A stretch of 64,000 nt of DNA from Calonectria ilicicola. Taxonomy: Eukaryota > Ascomycota > Sordariomycetes > Hypocreales > Nectriaceae. The notes beneath the pieces were generated by a model that had not been told where the DNA came from, ran no database searches, and was given only the letters and a program-made list of their open reading frames with translations. The stretch spans positions 3,038,001-3,102,000 of the forward strand of contig CP085832.1 in the NCBI GenBank assembly GCA_020809705.1, given 5' to 3'. Position 1 is the first letter of the stretch. Each line of letters starts with the position of its first letter. Shown here piece after piece: positions 11,645 through 24,043 of this stretch. Both the position numbers and the translations under genes were made by a program.

Positions 11645-14223
11645 GGTTGTGGGTGTTCGGTAGCCTCAGTCCTCCTCCAGGGCGATTTTGGAGCGCTTTG
11701 CAGGGTTCGTGGGCGACGGCAGGGCGGGAAAAGTGACGGACGGGAGAGGAAACTCGATGTCTCGGAATCGGGCTGCGTTCAATGACTGGGGATCGAGCGA
11801 GGCCACGGCGGGGTGACGAGCATCATCTAACGAGCGACAAATGCGGCAGCGGACGAAGTCGATGACGGCGAGCGGAGCGGTCGACGTGCGAACGGGGCGA
11901 TGGGGTGAGAGTGGTGGGCGCCGGAAGAGGTGATGGGCGATGGGCGCTGGCGCTGGGCGAGGGCGATGATGGTGGTGATGTTGATATGGGAAACCTGGTT
12001 TCTCGGTACAGGGCTGCGACTGGTGGTGGTGGTGGTAGTGGTGGACGGGTGGCCCGTGGCCATGTCCTGTGGCGGCACGGTGCTTTGCAGCGCTGTGCTT
12101 TGCTTTGCTTTGCTTGGCCGCTGTGCTTTGCTTGGCTAGCGCTGGTTGGCTAGTTAGTGTGTTTGTCGCTGTGAGCTGGAGGGAGCCATGACCTACTGTA
12201 GTACTAGCGTGGCGGGTGCTGGTGTGCGCTGACTTGCCCTCTGAGTCCTTCCTCGGGGCCTTCTGGTCGCCCCGGGGCCATTCACCTTCGCGCGCCTTTA
12301 CTGCATTTTGCCATGGTCCGTCCCGTGAGCCCCTGCGTCCGCACGTGCCAACACGGCGTGGGTGGTGTGTTTTCCATGGGGTTCGCGGCAAAAGGCGTGC
12401 TCCCGTCAGATCGGTCGGGTCTTTTTTTTTTTTTTTTTTTTGGGTTAAATGGGATGATGGGCTTATCTCTCTACTGCACGCACATGGCATGTACATTAAG
12501 TTGCTAGTCACATGTACGACCCTCGTGTGTGGGCATCTCCCGCCCGCATGTCGCCAAAGTCACTTTGCAGCCACGTCCCTTTTTACCCTCGCACCCACCG
12601 AGAAGCAAACCCGTCCGTCCGTCTTCCCATTGCGCTTCACCTTCCTCACCTCCCTCCCCGAGGCCCGTGTGCCCCAGCTCCCGGCACCTGCCTCGCTCCC
12701 GTTCACCCAAAACCCACTTAGCCGCCAATGGGAGGGAAAAAAGGCTCAGGCCCGACAAGGATCCGGGCCGTACATGTGTCGGCGAGGGAACCACGGTTTT
12801 ATCTTCAGTTCAATACACCTTTGGCATGACAACCAGTGCTGACACGCTGTTACAGACAAATGAATTGCCCTCTTACCCAAGACATAGGACCCTTTAAGTT
12901 GTTTCTTTCGCATCCCACCTTCATCTCAATCATCTCGTCCCCTTAGTAAACATGACACTTTGACTTCAGTCTTGCAGCCAAAATCTTACTTACAATGCAC
13001 CCCTTGAAAGATTGTCCCCCCGCCCCCCCCCCCTGTGACTTCATGGTTCTTCACTTTGGACGCCGCCAAACTCAACTTCTCTCCAAACATCGGTTTGATG
13101 ACCAAAAAAAATAACCCAAATAAATACTTAGTTAGAAATTTTATATCCAACCCATTTTCTATATTTTACTGATAGAATATTCATGTATTGATAAGGTAGG
13201 TAGATAGCCGGGGTACGGTGGGGAAAGGCAGAGAGGGTACTCTGTACAATCCTTCAAGGGTTGTATTATACATTCGCTTTGTCTGTGTTTCTGACCGAGG
13301 GTTGGCCCACCCATGTGGCACAGAAATGTTACTACGTAGGCTACATCTTGGTTTTTCGTACTCCTTTTTATCAGTCGTAAATAAAGGGGATAAATAAATC
13401 AGTATTAAACCAATTGTTTAATGACAATTTGCTTATTTGTTTTATTTATTCATCTCCCCCCAATTTGATGGAAACATTGGTTTCGATCAAAACTTCGTGC
13501 AACCCGCTGTACACGCATATTAATTGACTCTATTCTTAGCATGGGTCAGCCCAACTGTCAACTGTCAACATGACCTACCCTAGACACGCTTCAATCGCCA
13601 CTGACAAGTAGTATCGCATGCAATATTAGCATACCAATATGTGGAATATTTTCCCAATTGAGATCTTTTGGCTGTTTTCATCATGTCTTCTAAGTCACTC
13701 GTCTCATCATTGTCAATTTTCTACACGTTTACGCGTAATGTCAGTCTTAGAATGCAACGCCACATGGCGTCACACTCCACCGAAGGTCCATCAGCACGCT
13801 CTTTAGTCGAATCGCGTGGAGGCCTCGCTAGGGCTGAGCTCGAATCGATTCCTCATCTCAGAAAACGGCCATCGGCCTCTACTTTATGTGGATGAAGGTT
13901 GATCACTAACAGGGAGCGGCTATAAGCGAGTGCGAGCACGGAATTTCGGCTTCACTGACACATGCCGTCATAACCGGTCTTGCGTTGAGAGTCGCACAGC
14001 CATGATAGGCTCTCATTCCTGTTGCCTTGTTAGCCGGCGGATTGCAGCTAGCCGGCCGACTTGCCAGTTAGCCAACTGAGTTTCGTCCCGAGAGACATTT
14101 AAAACATTTAAAGGGCACACAAAGGCTTTGCTCAAAACCATCATCAGCTTATCTACCATCATCAATATTCCAAATACCGACTTTTTTCGGCACTTCTCAC
14201 TCAGATCCTCCACACCTCCCGCA
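11645..14223. other. Long gene-free spacer with low-complexity tracts
   Basis: Divergent region between BUD6 and the FAD monooxygenase. It contains (CAC/GTG)-rich tracts near 12019-12045, tandem TTTGC units near 12097-12115, a T run of 20 at 12421-12440, a C-rich run at 13015-13033, and an AT-rich part from about 13090 to 13660. Long frames on either strand translate to poly-Lys, His or Gln and are composition artefacts. It probably holds two promoters; I see no gene. Confidence 0.55.
12421..12440. repeat. Poly-T tract of 20
   Basis: An uninterrupted run of 20 T residues in the BUD6 upstream region. It is a nucleosome-disfavouring poly(dA:dT) tract and also a common site of sequencing length error. 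Confidence 0.9.
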
Positions 14224-15527
14224 ATGGGTAACCGTAAAATTGCTGTTATTGGCGCCGGCCCTGCGGGTGAGTCTGACAATGAGTTTTGCAGCATCATTGC
14301 TAACAATCATGTACAGGCTGCATGCTTGCCAAGCTTCTTTCTCTTGGGGGCACTGATGTGACCGTCTTTGAAGGTGAACCTTCGCCAAACTTTCGTAGCC
14401 AAGGTGGAACACTTGATCTACACACAACCACTGGCCTTGCAGCTATCAAGGAAGCAGGACTCTGGGACGAGTTCCTCAAGCATGCCCGCTATGATGGCCA
14501 GTACCTGGTAATTGCCGATAAAGATTTGAATCGCCTTCTTGTTCGCGAGGCCGATGAGAAAATTGCGAATAAAGTCGAGGCTCGCCCTGAAATCGACAGG
14601 TCCAGGCTCCGTGAGCTTCTCGCTGAGTCGCTCCCCGAGGGCATGATCAAATGGAGCCACCGTCTTAAGAGCATTGATGGACGCAAGCTTATTTTTGAGA
14701 ACACTACAATTGACGGCTTTGATCTGATTGTAGGCGCGGACGGAGCCTGGAGCAAGGTGCGCCATGAAATCGACCCAAGCCTTGTACCAGAACATGTGGG
14801 CCTCGCATATCATGATTTCGAGATTCTTGATGCCGAAAATACAGCGCCAGAGGTGTACAAATTAGTCAACCGTGGCAGCATCTTTGCCGGCGACGAGGGC
14901 AAGCGCTTGTCTGTCCAGCAGATGGGCGACGGCAGCATCAACATCCACGCTACATATGTGAATAAGGACAAGGACTGGATGAAGCCTGAAAAGTGCGGCT
15001 ATGATGCCCACAACCTGCAGGAGACCATCCCAGTACTTCTTAATGGGCCATTTGCCGACTGGGCTCCTCTGCTCCGGCAGGTGCTAGAAAAGGCGAACGG
15101 ACTATGCGAGCCCCGATTGTTGACTATGCTTCCGGTTGGGACTAAGTGGGCACACAAGCCAGGATTTACGCTTGTGGGCGACGCGGCTCATCTCATGACA
15201 CCCTTTGCGGGGGAGGGCGTCAACCTGGCGCTCGAGGATGCCATGTTGTTGGCCAAAACAATCAACGGCGCAGCGGCCAAGGATAACGAGGCCTTTGACC
15301 AGGAGGTGGCAGAATTTGAAAAGGCCATGCAAGCGCGCGCGACAAAGATTCAGCAACTGACATATGATCTCATGCAGGACTGGCTCTTCACGCCGGGAGC
15401 GCCCAAGTCCGTCATGGCAAGGGCCATGAGCCGCCACGCTAGAAATAGACTGCCATGGGTGCTGGGCGGGTTGGGTACGGCAGGCATTCACGGCTACTTT
15501 TTCGTCAAGAACTTATTTGGTGCGTGA
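14224..15527 (+). CDS. FAD-dependent aromatic/TetX-like monooxygenase
   Basis: Two exons, 14224-14266 and 14317-15527, give 417 residues. The intron is 50 nt, GT-AG, and interrupts the FAD-binding glycine motif: exon 1 ends within GAGPAG (residues 10-15), which exon 2 completes before CMLAKLL. Further class A flavoprotein monooxygenase signatures are the DG motif (DLIVGADGAWSKVR, about 149-162) and the GD motif (VGDAAHLMTPFAGEGVNLAL, about 299-318). The sequence resembles the TetX / FAD-hydroxylase group, which hydroxylates polycyclic or aromatic substrates using NAD(P)H and O2. The natural substrate cannot be read from sequence. An in-frame extension upstream of 14224 exists, but MGNRKIAVIGAG is the normal family start. 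The C-terminus ends in a hydrophobic segment (GGLGTAGIHGYFFVKNLFGA). It lies 393 bp before an MFS gene on the same strand. Confidence 0.9.
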
Positions 15528-15920
15528 TTGGGCATGAAGCAACTGAAACAGAAGCATCTGTTTGGGCCACGAATTCATGATAATCCGTCACGATAATGAC
15601 AGTGAAATTGATGCATGCTTTGGGGGAATAAGGCCCTTGTATTTGATAGCGTTATACTTTGTATTAGATAATCCACACCACACAATTGCAAGTTACTGCC
15701 TAACACTGCCCCTCGGACAGCACCCCGAGCTGCCATCCCGCGTGACAGGGGGTCCTGTGATCCACGTCGTCGTCCCCAGCTTCGACAACGCAACGTCCCC
15801 TATTTCCTCTTCCGTCCGGCCAAGGTATAATTCTCCCCAGGGCCCATGGGGACAGCGACACAAGAAAAAAAAAAAAACCCCGTAGAACCGCCTGCTAGAA
15901 GCTTTACGTGACATGTCACC
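15528..15920. promoter_or_regulatory. Intergenic spacer before the inositol-type MFS gene
   Basis: Carries the 3' end of the FAD monooxygenase and the promoter of the MFS gene. There is an A run near 15864-15876 just upstream of the MFS start. No gene is seen. Confidence 0.5.
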
Positions 15921-17660
15921 ATGGACAGCTCCCAGGCGCCGCTGATTTCGAATGCGCACCACGACGAGGAAGAGCTCGACTATGACGTCGATGCCGAGTC
16001 CATCGCCGAGGGCGGCAAGGCTGCGGACTCCAAGCCCAGCACTTTCGTCCTCGTCTTGACCTTTGCGGCTGGCATTAGCGGCCTGCTGTTTGGATGTAGG
16101 ATCCTGCCCTTTGCTGCGCGGGCGCTGCTGCCATTGCCCTGACTGTTGGCGTGCTAATGATGGACTCTCTTCCCCAGATGACACTGGTGTCGTGTCGGCC
16201 ATGCTCGTTTCAATGGGGACCTCGCTCTCGGGCCGCAGCCTGACTTCGCTGGACAAGTCGATCATCACCTCGGCGACTTCTCTCTTTGCCCTGTTCCTCT
16301 CGCCGTGCTCCTCCGTCCTTGCCGACCGATTCGGGCGCAAACGCGTCATCCTCATCGCCGATATACTGTTTACTGCCGGCGCCTTGTTGCAGGCATGGAG
16401 CTCGACCGTGACCTGGATGGTGGTTGGGCGATGCATCATTGGCGCAGGTGTGGGCGCTGCGAGCTTCGTCGTGCCATTGTACATTTCTGAAGTGGCGCCC
16501 TCGGCCTACCGCGGCCGGTTGGTGACTGCAAATTCCATGTTCATCACGGGCGGCCAGGTGGTGGCCTACGTAGTGGGATGGGCATTTGCTACATTTGGGT
16601 CCAAAGAGACGGGCTGGCGGTGGATGGTTGGCCTGGGTGCAGTCCCGGCTATCATGCAGGGTGTCATGATTGCCTTTATGCCTGAGACACCACGATGGCT
16701 GGTCAAGGTTGGCCAGGTGGGTGCGGCCAAGGTTGTGATCCAAAAGATCAATGGCACCGCATCAATGCACAGCGCCGATGCTTTGGTCAAGGAGATTGAA
16801 CTCGAGGTTCGCGAGGAATACGAGGCGCAGCGGCTGCAGGAGCATCAGACATCGAGCCATTGGAAAATGCTCGGCCAATGGCATAGTCTGTTCAGTGTGG
16901 GCAAGCACCGCCGCGCTTTGGCTATTGCCTGTCTGCTGCAGGGCTTTCAGCAGCTTTGCGGTTTTGTAAGCCAAGGCCCCTCTACGTTGTCATGACATGA
17001 CATGACATGACATGATTACTGTGTTTACTGACGATGACTCTGCAGAACTCCCTTATGTACTTTTCTGCCACCATCTTTACTATTGTAGGGTTTAGCAACC
17101 CCACTCTGACTTCGATGGTGGTTGCCGTGACCAACTTTGCTTTTACGGGAGCTGCATTGGTTCTCATCGACCGTATCGGTCGCAGGAGAATTCTGCTGTA
17201 CTCGATCCCATTCATGATTGGGGGATTACTCTTGTCAGCATACGGGTTTTCGTTCTTGTCCCTGGATAAGTCGGCATTCGATGGCAGGGACACCTCGGAA
17301 AAGGTTGGTTCCGGACATGAGTTTGCTGGCATTACGGTGCTTGTGAGTATCATGGTATATGTAGCGTCGTATGCAATTGGAATGGGCAACGTTCCATGGA
17401 TGCAGAGCGAGCTGTTTCCGCTGGCGGTGCGTTCACTCGGTAGCGGCGTATCAACGGCAACCAATTGGGGCTCAAATTTCGTGATTGGGTTGACGTTCCT
17501 CCCGATGATGGATGCGTTGACGCCATCCTGGACATTTGTGCTCTATGCTCTGGTGTGCATTGTCGGGTACTTCTTGGTCTGGCGCATTTACCCGGAGACG
17601 GCAGGCTTGAGTCTGGAGGAAGCGACGGCGCTGCTGGAGCATGGATGGGGAGTTCGGTGA
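15921..17660 (+). CDS. MFS sugar/myo-inositol-type transporter
   Basis: Three exons (15921-16095, 16178-16965, 17046-17660) encode 525 residues. The protein is a plasma-membrane proton symporter of the sugar porter family with a 12-TM pattern. Signatures are GLLFGYDTGVVSAML, created by the first splice (residues about 54-68), LADRFGRKRVIL in the loop between TM2 and TM3, PSAYRGRLV, PETPRWLVKVGQ after TM6, RIGRRRILL in the loop between TM8 and TM9, and a C-terminal PETAGLSLEEA. The segments NSLMYFSATIF and GNVPWMQSELFPLAVRSLGS are like yeast Itr1/Itr2 inositol transporters, so myo-inositol is the best guess, though other polyols or sugars are possible. Both introns are GT-AG; the second contains a CATGA pentanucleotide repeat. 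The N-terminus is acidic and cytosolic. Intact. Confidence 0.9.
16991..17015. repeat. (CATGA)5 microsatellite inside an intron
   Basis: Five perfect tandem CATGA units lie within the second intron of the inositol-type transporter gene, 26 nt after the donor. Length changes here would leave the protein untouched. Confidence 0.92.
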
Positions 17661-20128
17661 TGGGTTGTAGCTGGTTGGCTCAACAAACATGTACGTATAG
17701 AACCTGGTTGGCTGTGTTAGAATTAGAAGTCCCTGATAGACAATGGATGGTAACAAACAATGTAACCCTTGAAATATTGTTTGTTCCTTGTACCTTTCTT
17801 TTTTTACATGATACCCTTGGCCGACTTGGCATCGTGTTCAAAATACCTAAAATAAAGAACTGTCCAGGTATAAGCTCTTCGCAACATTTTCAATGTACAA
17901 CATTGATCAACCTTTCAGGGCAGCAGAATCCTGCGATGTCGCAAGTGAAGAAGCAGCCACAGAGTCACAATCTTTCGAGGCGTGTATTGTACGGCTATGT
18001 CTGCCGCTTACTTGCACCTTGTGTGAAACATCAGACGACAGCTGAACTTGGGCTGCATATGCGGCCGCAAAAAGGGTGTGACGTCCAAAGAGGCTCTTGT
18101 CTTGGCATTCCGGGGGGATCTCGTAGGTTCTGGATCCTGCGGGACGCCTGTTAATGAGAGCCGGACCCGAGACGGCGGGAGCCATGTACGGCACCTGCTA
18201 TGGTTAATTGGCGGGCGGCTAAAAGAGGGTGTTCTGAAAAAGCGCGGGCAAAGTCGAGTCCTTTTCGGTCCCTCGCTCGCCGTGGCTCGCCGAGGCCGAA
18301 TGATTACATCATTGTGCGTGGCTGGTGCGATGTGACGCGCGATGCGATGCGACAAAGAGGCACGTTACCTCCCAAGTGGAAGGGGTGGAGTAAGGCGATT
18401 CGGCACCGCAGTCGGCATGGAGATAGCAGCGGATATGTTTGGTGATGGATGATAAAGCAGAGTGTAAGTAAGTGTGTGCGCCATGCGCCTTGGGTCTAGC
18501 GGAGCGACACAGGGGTTAAGCGGGTTCAAGACGGGCATTTTTTTTTCTTCAGTGGCCGGGGTTAGTTGACCAGGGGCCTCGTCACCTGTTGGTGGTGTCT
18601 TTCGGTTGTGACTCAGTCGGAGCCCAATGGACGGGGGGGTTGTGTAATTACTGGGCAAATTTGACCACTGTTTCGGGAGATTGCCGCGGACTTTTGGGGG
18701 GGAGATTTGGAGCTTTCTCCATACATATCCGTAGCCGCCATGGGAAATGATTCGGCTCCGGGTTAGGAGATTATCACGGCCGAGCAAAAGCAGTCAAGTA
18801 AAGTCAAGCGCGCGCCATGTGTGTGTGAGGTGATCAACGTGGCTGAATCCTTCCGGGCTTCGGCACAGGAAAGTGTGCAACCATGGCTGGATTATCCGAG
18901 CAGGTAGGTTGCGGTTACATTAGGTTCAGCATTGCACTGGGAGGCATGTTTTTTTACTTCTCGTCTTCCCCTTTTCTTTGCTTGGCTTTTGTTGGGATGG
19001 GACGAAGTGATGTCGTTGCGAATACGCGAAAACCAACAGGCGGCGCCGCACCGGTGCCGAAGTTGGTGCCAAGAGCGGATGTGGGTCGATAGCTCCGGCG
19101 ACTGCGACAGAAGGCTCGAGCGCTGCTGCAGTAGAAGTTTTTTTTTGCTTCTTTTGTCCACAATTGGAAGCATGTTCAAGTCCCGATTACCAACCCGGGG
19201 CCCGCTTCAGTGTTTGTAATTACATACCATCAACTTGCTACCGTCGCTTGCGCTGCAGGGCTCCGGGACGGTGCCAAGAAAGGCACCGGCCCTGGCTCAG
19301 CTTCAGGACAGCAGCCCCCCTTGTAAATTCCAATCGTCTTTCGGTTGTTGTGGTTTCCCCTATAATGAATGCTACTGTGGTAGAGCGTTGCGTTGCCCGG
19401 CAGTGAATTGTTTTGAGCCCAAGCGAAAAAGACATACGAAAACATGAGTAAACTGAAGCCTAAAAAAATAAAACGTATGTTTCGATTTTCAAACGATTGA
19501 TCGTCATCGTCCTGTTTTTTTTTTTTTTTTTGCGTTCGCCCTACTGCAAGCTTTTTTTCTTTGCTTCTTTGTTGTTCCCAAGCCTAGGGGACCCACACGC
19601 ACCGGCCGACCCTTCGCCCTCGGCCTCGGTTCTTTGGGTGGGCTACTTACCGAAGAGGAAAAAAAAAAAAAGGATTTTAGTGGTTAACGCCGGGGATAGC
19701 AGACCGAAGAGAGCGTGCACACCCGGGCTTGATAGCGTCATAGCTGCAGGTCGAGAGCGGAGCATCCCAAACCCGTCTGAGCTGGGTCGGCCACTCGCGC
19801 CGCCTGCCGCACCAGCTGGAGGGAGAGGTCCGACTCTAATTGAGAAAAGCGACGGGCAACCGACTGGCGGGGAAGTAGCTTACAAAAGCTTCACCCCTCC
19901 CCCCTCAGTTTCTGGTTTTCCCTCCTCGTTCCCTATATCTCATTGTCTGATTAACCTGGCCATTGGCTTGTTGTGGTGGCTTGGATACAGCGTCATTGCC
20001 GACTTACACGCCGCTGCTACTACTCTACACTCGCAGTCTTACATACATACATACAGATAGACACACTCACACCCAGACAATAACAACAACACCACCACCA
20101 CACAAACTCACAAAAGAGTCCATCCATC
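17661..20128. other. Long gene-free spacer upstream of the DHA1 transporter
   Basis: About 2.5 kb without a supportable gene. It has GC-rich stretches (about 18000-18400 and 19560-19900), several homopolymer runs (T near 19139 and 19515, A near 19661) and, near the downstream gene, CA- and ACAT-rich repeats (about 20038-20110) typical of a long fungal 5' UTR or core promoter. Open frames on both strands lack family motifs. A long promoter or an unannotated ncRNA would both fit. Confidence 0.5.
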
Positions 20129-22076
20129 ATGGCAATGGACGAAGTAGACCGAGAGCTCATCGAGGCTGAGCGCGATGCCTCACCCCAAAACTACCAACAG
20201 CGCGAAAGCCATGAGATTGAGCGTGTCCTCTCTGGCTCGACCGACTCCTCGGCCGCATCCTCCCGCCCGGCCTCTCGCATCAACAACATCAACAACCTCA
20301 GCCGCATCTCGACGCAGGCAGACCTCGAGCGACACCCCACAGAAATCAGCCGTATCGTCACCCACCGCAGCCAGCACAATGGCACTGTTGGTAGCGGCCT
20401 GCGCTCGCGCACCACCAGCAGAGCTTCGCGCCGACCTCTCCCTGCCTTTGGTGCCGGAAAGCCTTATCCTCCTCCGCTCCCCGAGCAGGAGGAGTACGTG
20501 GTTGAATTTGACGGGCCGGATGATCCTCTGCACTCGCAGAATTGGCCGTTGAAGAAGAAGCTTATCACGGCAGCCATGCTGGGTTACACCACCATGACGG
20601 CCGCCTTCACCTCCTCCATCTTCTCATCTGCCACTTCATATGTTGCCGCTGAGTACCATGTCGGCAGCGAAGTTGGTCTCTTGGGAACAGCCCTGTATGT
20701 TCTTGGTTTCGCCACTGGTCCTTCTCTCTGGGCGCCTCTGTCTGAGTTGCGCGGCCGTCGTCTCCCCATTGTCATCGCCATGTTTGGCTTTTCCATCTTC
20801 TCAATTGGTTGCGCTACTGGCAAGGATATCCAGACAGTTTTGATCTGCCGTTTCTTCAGTGGTTTCTTTGGTGCCTGCCCCCTCGCTGTCGTCGCCGCCG
20901 TTTTCTCCGACATGTTTGACAACCGCACCCGTGGAACTGCCATTACCGTCTTCTCCATGACTGTCTTCACCGGCCCACTTCTCGCTCCCTTCATTGGTGG
21001 CTTCATCACTACGTCGCACCTTGGCTGGCGCTGGACTGAGTACCTCGCTGCTATCATGGGTTTCGTTGCCTTCGGCCTCGATCTCCTCTTCCTCGAGGAA
21101 ACATACCCGCCCGTCATCCTTATCCAGAAGGCCGCTGACCTGCGCCGTCGCACTAAGAACTGGGGTATCCACGCCAAGCAGGAGGAAATCGAAGTCGACT
21201 TTGCCGAGCTTGTCCAGAAGAATTTTTCCCGACCTCTACGCCTGCTATTTACCGAGCCCATCATCTTGCTGTTGTCCATCTACATGAGTTTCATCTACGG
21301 TCTGCTCTACCTCTTCCTCACTGCTTACCCGCTCGTCTTCGTTGGCGTCCACGGCTTCACCCTCGGCCAGTCTGGTCTCACTTTCTTCGGCATGATTCTT
21401 GGTCAGCTCATCGGTGGCGCTGTTGTCATTCTCACACAGCCCTGGTATGTTCGCAAGCTCGCTGCTAACAATGGCATCCCCGTGCCTGAGTGGCGATTGC
21501 CTAACGTCATGGCTGGTGGTATCTCCTTTGCTATTGGTATCTTTTGGTTCGGATGGTGAGTTTCCTGTCATCAATTTATCTCACATCACACAATTGCTAA
21601 CTCATTCTAGGACTGGTTACACCAAGGACATTCACTGGATCGTCCCCGCCCTCAGTGGAATTTGCACTGGTTTCGGTCTCATGTCCATTTTCCTCCAGGC
21701 CCTCAACTACCTCGTCGACGCCTATCTCATGTTCGCCGCCTCTGCCATCGCTGGCAACACCTTCCTCCGATCGCTCTGCGGTGCAGGTTTCCCCATGTTT
21801 GCCCGTCAAATGTTCGAGGGCATGGGTATCCAGTGGGCTTCGACACTCCTCGGCTGCATCGCTCTCCTTCTCGCCCCCATTCCCTTCATCTTCTACAAGT
21901 ACGGCGCCAAAATCCGACAGCGAAGTGCCTATGCTCCTACCGGCCCACCTCCCGGACTTGCCCGCGCCCCCAGCGCTCCTGGAGAGGAGGAGGGCGACGC
22001 CAACACCACTGCCCTGTCGGCTGTTGTGTCCCGCCGAGATGGCCTTGCACGAGACTCCGGCAAGGAGTCCGCTTAA
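20129..22076 (+). CDS. MFS drug/polyamine transporter, DHA1 family
   Basis: Two exons, 20129-21555 and 21611-22076, joined by a GT-AG intron of 55 nt inside a Trp codon; 630 residues. The first 110 residues are a Ser/Arg-rich cytosolic tail with likely phosphorylation sites. Family features follow: DDPLHSQNWPLKKKL at the membrane entry, then 12 TM helices with SELRGRRLPIVIAMF (motif A), CRFFSGFFGACPLAVVAAVF, and RGTAITVFSMTVFTGPLLAPF (motif C-like antiporter signature of DHA1). The C-terminal part reads WTGYTKDIHWIVPALSG, then YLVDAYLMFAASAIAGNTF, and ends in a cytosolic tail. Fungal relatives export azoles, cycloheximide or polyamines by proton antiport; the substrate is not predictable here. 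It converges with the FAD oxidoreductase gene. Intact. Confidence 0.92.
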
Positions 22077-22723
22077 ATGGTCAAATCCTCAACAATCACA
22101 TTTGTTTTCTGTTTTTTAAAAAAGGATGGCTTGAATGTTTTGGTTACTTTGGGGAAAGCATTGGCGTTTTTTGTGTGGGTTTGGTTTATGCGTTTAAAAC
22201 AGCAATGACGTGACGGTCTCTTGCACGATGCGGATATAGACGTGATATCTCGGAGTTACAGAATCTTGTTTAGCGGGTTTGGAGGACATTTCGAGATACC
22301 TGGCGGGTTTTATTCAACCCATTACTACTATATATCAGCTAATTTAATTCTATATAAGAAGAAAAAAAAAAGACAAAAATTACAAAACCATCATCTCATT
22401 TGGCATCTGATCCTTGTTATTTGCAACAATTTCGCGTATCTGGGGTTAGTTTCAACAATTGTCATTCTTGCCACACTCTATTTTAAAACAGGGAATATAT
22501 ATCGGAGACGAAGGGAAACATGGATCTTGATCTGGATCTGCCGCTATTTCTACTTTGGGCATGTGGTGGGGAGGTTTTCGGTAGTTGGTCATGTATGAAA
22601 TGAATGGTGCGTTACTATTATAAGGCTATTCTAAAAAGGAATTTTTCCCAAGTCATCATGTACCAATAATGCGTGTCCCTCGTTCTGGCATTAATAAAAA
22701 AAAAAGAAATCGTCGCTAAAAAT
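22077..22723. other. Convergent 3' intergenic region
   Basis: AT-rich tail-to-tail spacer between the DHA1 transporter and the FAD oxidoreductase. It has A-rich runs near 22362 and 22694 suitable for polyadenylation. I see no gene. Confidence 0.55.
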
Positions 22724-24043
22724 CTAACGTCGCTTGTCGCTCCGCGTTATTTTCGCAATTATACGACGGAGAAGAGCAATCATGGAAAACACGAGGCTCA
22801 TGATGCGTTGCGTAACGGAAGCCACGAAGCCAGAAACGACCGCTGGGTCCGCGGCCGCCAGAGCCTTCTTGGGGTTTGCGTCTGGAGGGTAAATCATGGT
22901 TTGGTTGATGAAGCGCTTGACCCGCTTTGCCAATGAGCCGGAGAGGACGACCTTGCGGTCCCAGCCGTTGGTGAGGACGGCGCCGTATTCACCGAGGTCG
23001 AGACAGGTGACATAGACTGGTTGAGAGTATGGTTTGCGGGGGATGCTGAGGAGATCGGCTGCTGCGTTGTTGCCGGATATTCGTCCTAGAACCATGGCGT
23101 GCTGGCACGACATTAGGGCCTCGTGGCCAGCTCTGTCTGCTTTGGCACATGCTGCATCGCCAGTGACGAATATCTCCCTGGTGGAGGGGAGGCGTAGGTT
23201 CCCGTCAACGTAGAGTCGACCGAATTGATCTCTTTCTCCTTCTAATTGTTCAGTCAACGGAGTTGCTGCTACACCGGCTGTCCAAATTGTGGTGAGAGCC
23301 TCGATGCGTTCGCCATCTGCCGTAGTCACGCCGGATGCATCAATGGCCGTGATGGTTGTTCCCAGCTTTGTCTCTACACCTAGGTGAGTGAGGGCCTTTT
23401 GGATGATTGGACGCGGGCCTGGTCCGAGAGTAGAGCCGACATCCTTGTCTCGCCCTACAAGAATAATGCGAGCCTTGCAGTCCTTGCCCAGCACTGCGCG
23501 CAGCCGTGATGGCAGCTCGGTGGCTACTTCAATGCCGGTGAAGCCTGCGCCGCAAACGACGACGGTGTTGCGGGCTTGGCTGGTCGGGAGAGATGCGAGG
23601 CTCTTCAAGTGCGTCTCCAGCTTGGTGGCGTCTTGCATCTGGTCCACACTGAATGCATGCTCCTGCAGGCCCGGGATGTCGGGACGCACAAGGCGGCTGC
23701 CTGCTGCCAGGACCAAACGGTCATAGGGATAAGTCGAGCGGTCGCCCTCTGGATCGACAACGTCCACCTCCCGTTTTGTCGAGCGGATGGCTTCTACTGT
23801 GCCCCTCACGAAGCGGACGCCGGTGGTATGGAAGAGCTCGCCCAGCGGTGCGGCAAAGGTGGTCGGGTCGGCCTCGTACAGCCTGGGCCTTATTACCAGC
23901 TGGTCGTCAGGGGCAATGACGATCACCTCGATGTCGGTGGCGGCTGGAATGTTTTTGATGTGCGACGAGATGAGCTGCCTGGCGGCGAGGGCGCTCCAGG
24001 TGCCGGCGAAGCCAGCGCCGACGACGACGATCCTCTGCGGCAT
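22724..24043 (-). CDS. AIF/NDH-2-like FAD-NAD(P)H oxidoreductase
   Basis: Single exon, 439 residues. This is a pyridine-nucleotide-disulfide oxidoreductase fold without the redox-active CxxxxC pair, so it belongs with the AMID/FSP1/NDH-2 group that moves electrons from NAD(P)H to quinones. The FAD-binding glycine motif GAGFAG is at residues 8-13. LVLAAGSRLVRPDIPGL lies near 110-126, and the NAD(P)-binding motif VVCGAGFTGIEVATEL is near 161-176. The second FAD motif IFVTGDAACAKADRAGHEAL is near 289-308. The C-terminus has a hydrophobic or amphipathic stretch (SLVFSMIALLRRIIAKITRS) that may bind membrane. The start ATG is immediately followed by the Rossmann strand, as is usual. Substrate and organelle are uncertain. 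A CTG-rich repeat lies just upstream of the start. Intact. Confidence 0.88.
   Translation of the reverse strand: MPQRIVVVGAGFAGTWSALAARQLISSHIKNIPAATDIEVIVIAPDDQLVIRPRLYEADPTTFAAPLGELFHTTGVRFVRGTVEAIRSTKREVDVVDPEGDRSTYPYDRLVLAAGSRLVRPDIPGLQEHAFSVDQMQDATKLETHLKSLASLPTSQARNTVVVCGAGFTGIEVATELPSRLRAVLGKDCKARIILVGRDKDVGSTLGPGPRPIIQKALTHLGVETKLGTTITAIDASGVTTADGERIEALTTIWTAGVAATPLTEQLEGERDQFGRLYVDGNLRLPSTREIFVTGDAACAKADRAGHEALMSCQHAMVLGRISGNNAAADLLSIPRKPYSQPVYVTCLDLGEYGAVLTNGWDRKVVLSGSLAKRVKRFINQTMIYPPDANPKKALAAADPAVVSGFVASVTQRIMSLVFSMIALLRRIIAKITRSDKRR

Noticed and set aside
11666..12511. 281-residue frame on the minus strand upstream of BUD6
   Set aside because: It is built of poly-Lys, His and Gln tracts produced by homopolymers and CAC repeats, has no family motif and begins in the poly-T tract; it is more likely BUD6 promoter or 5' UTR.
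20180..21279. Long minus-strand frames opposite the DHA1 transporter
   Set aside because: They are shadows of a GC-biased coding exon; the plus-strand frame carries all MFS motifs.
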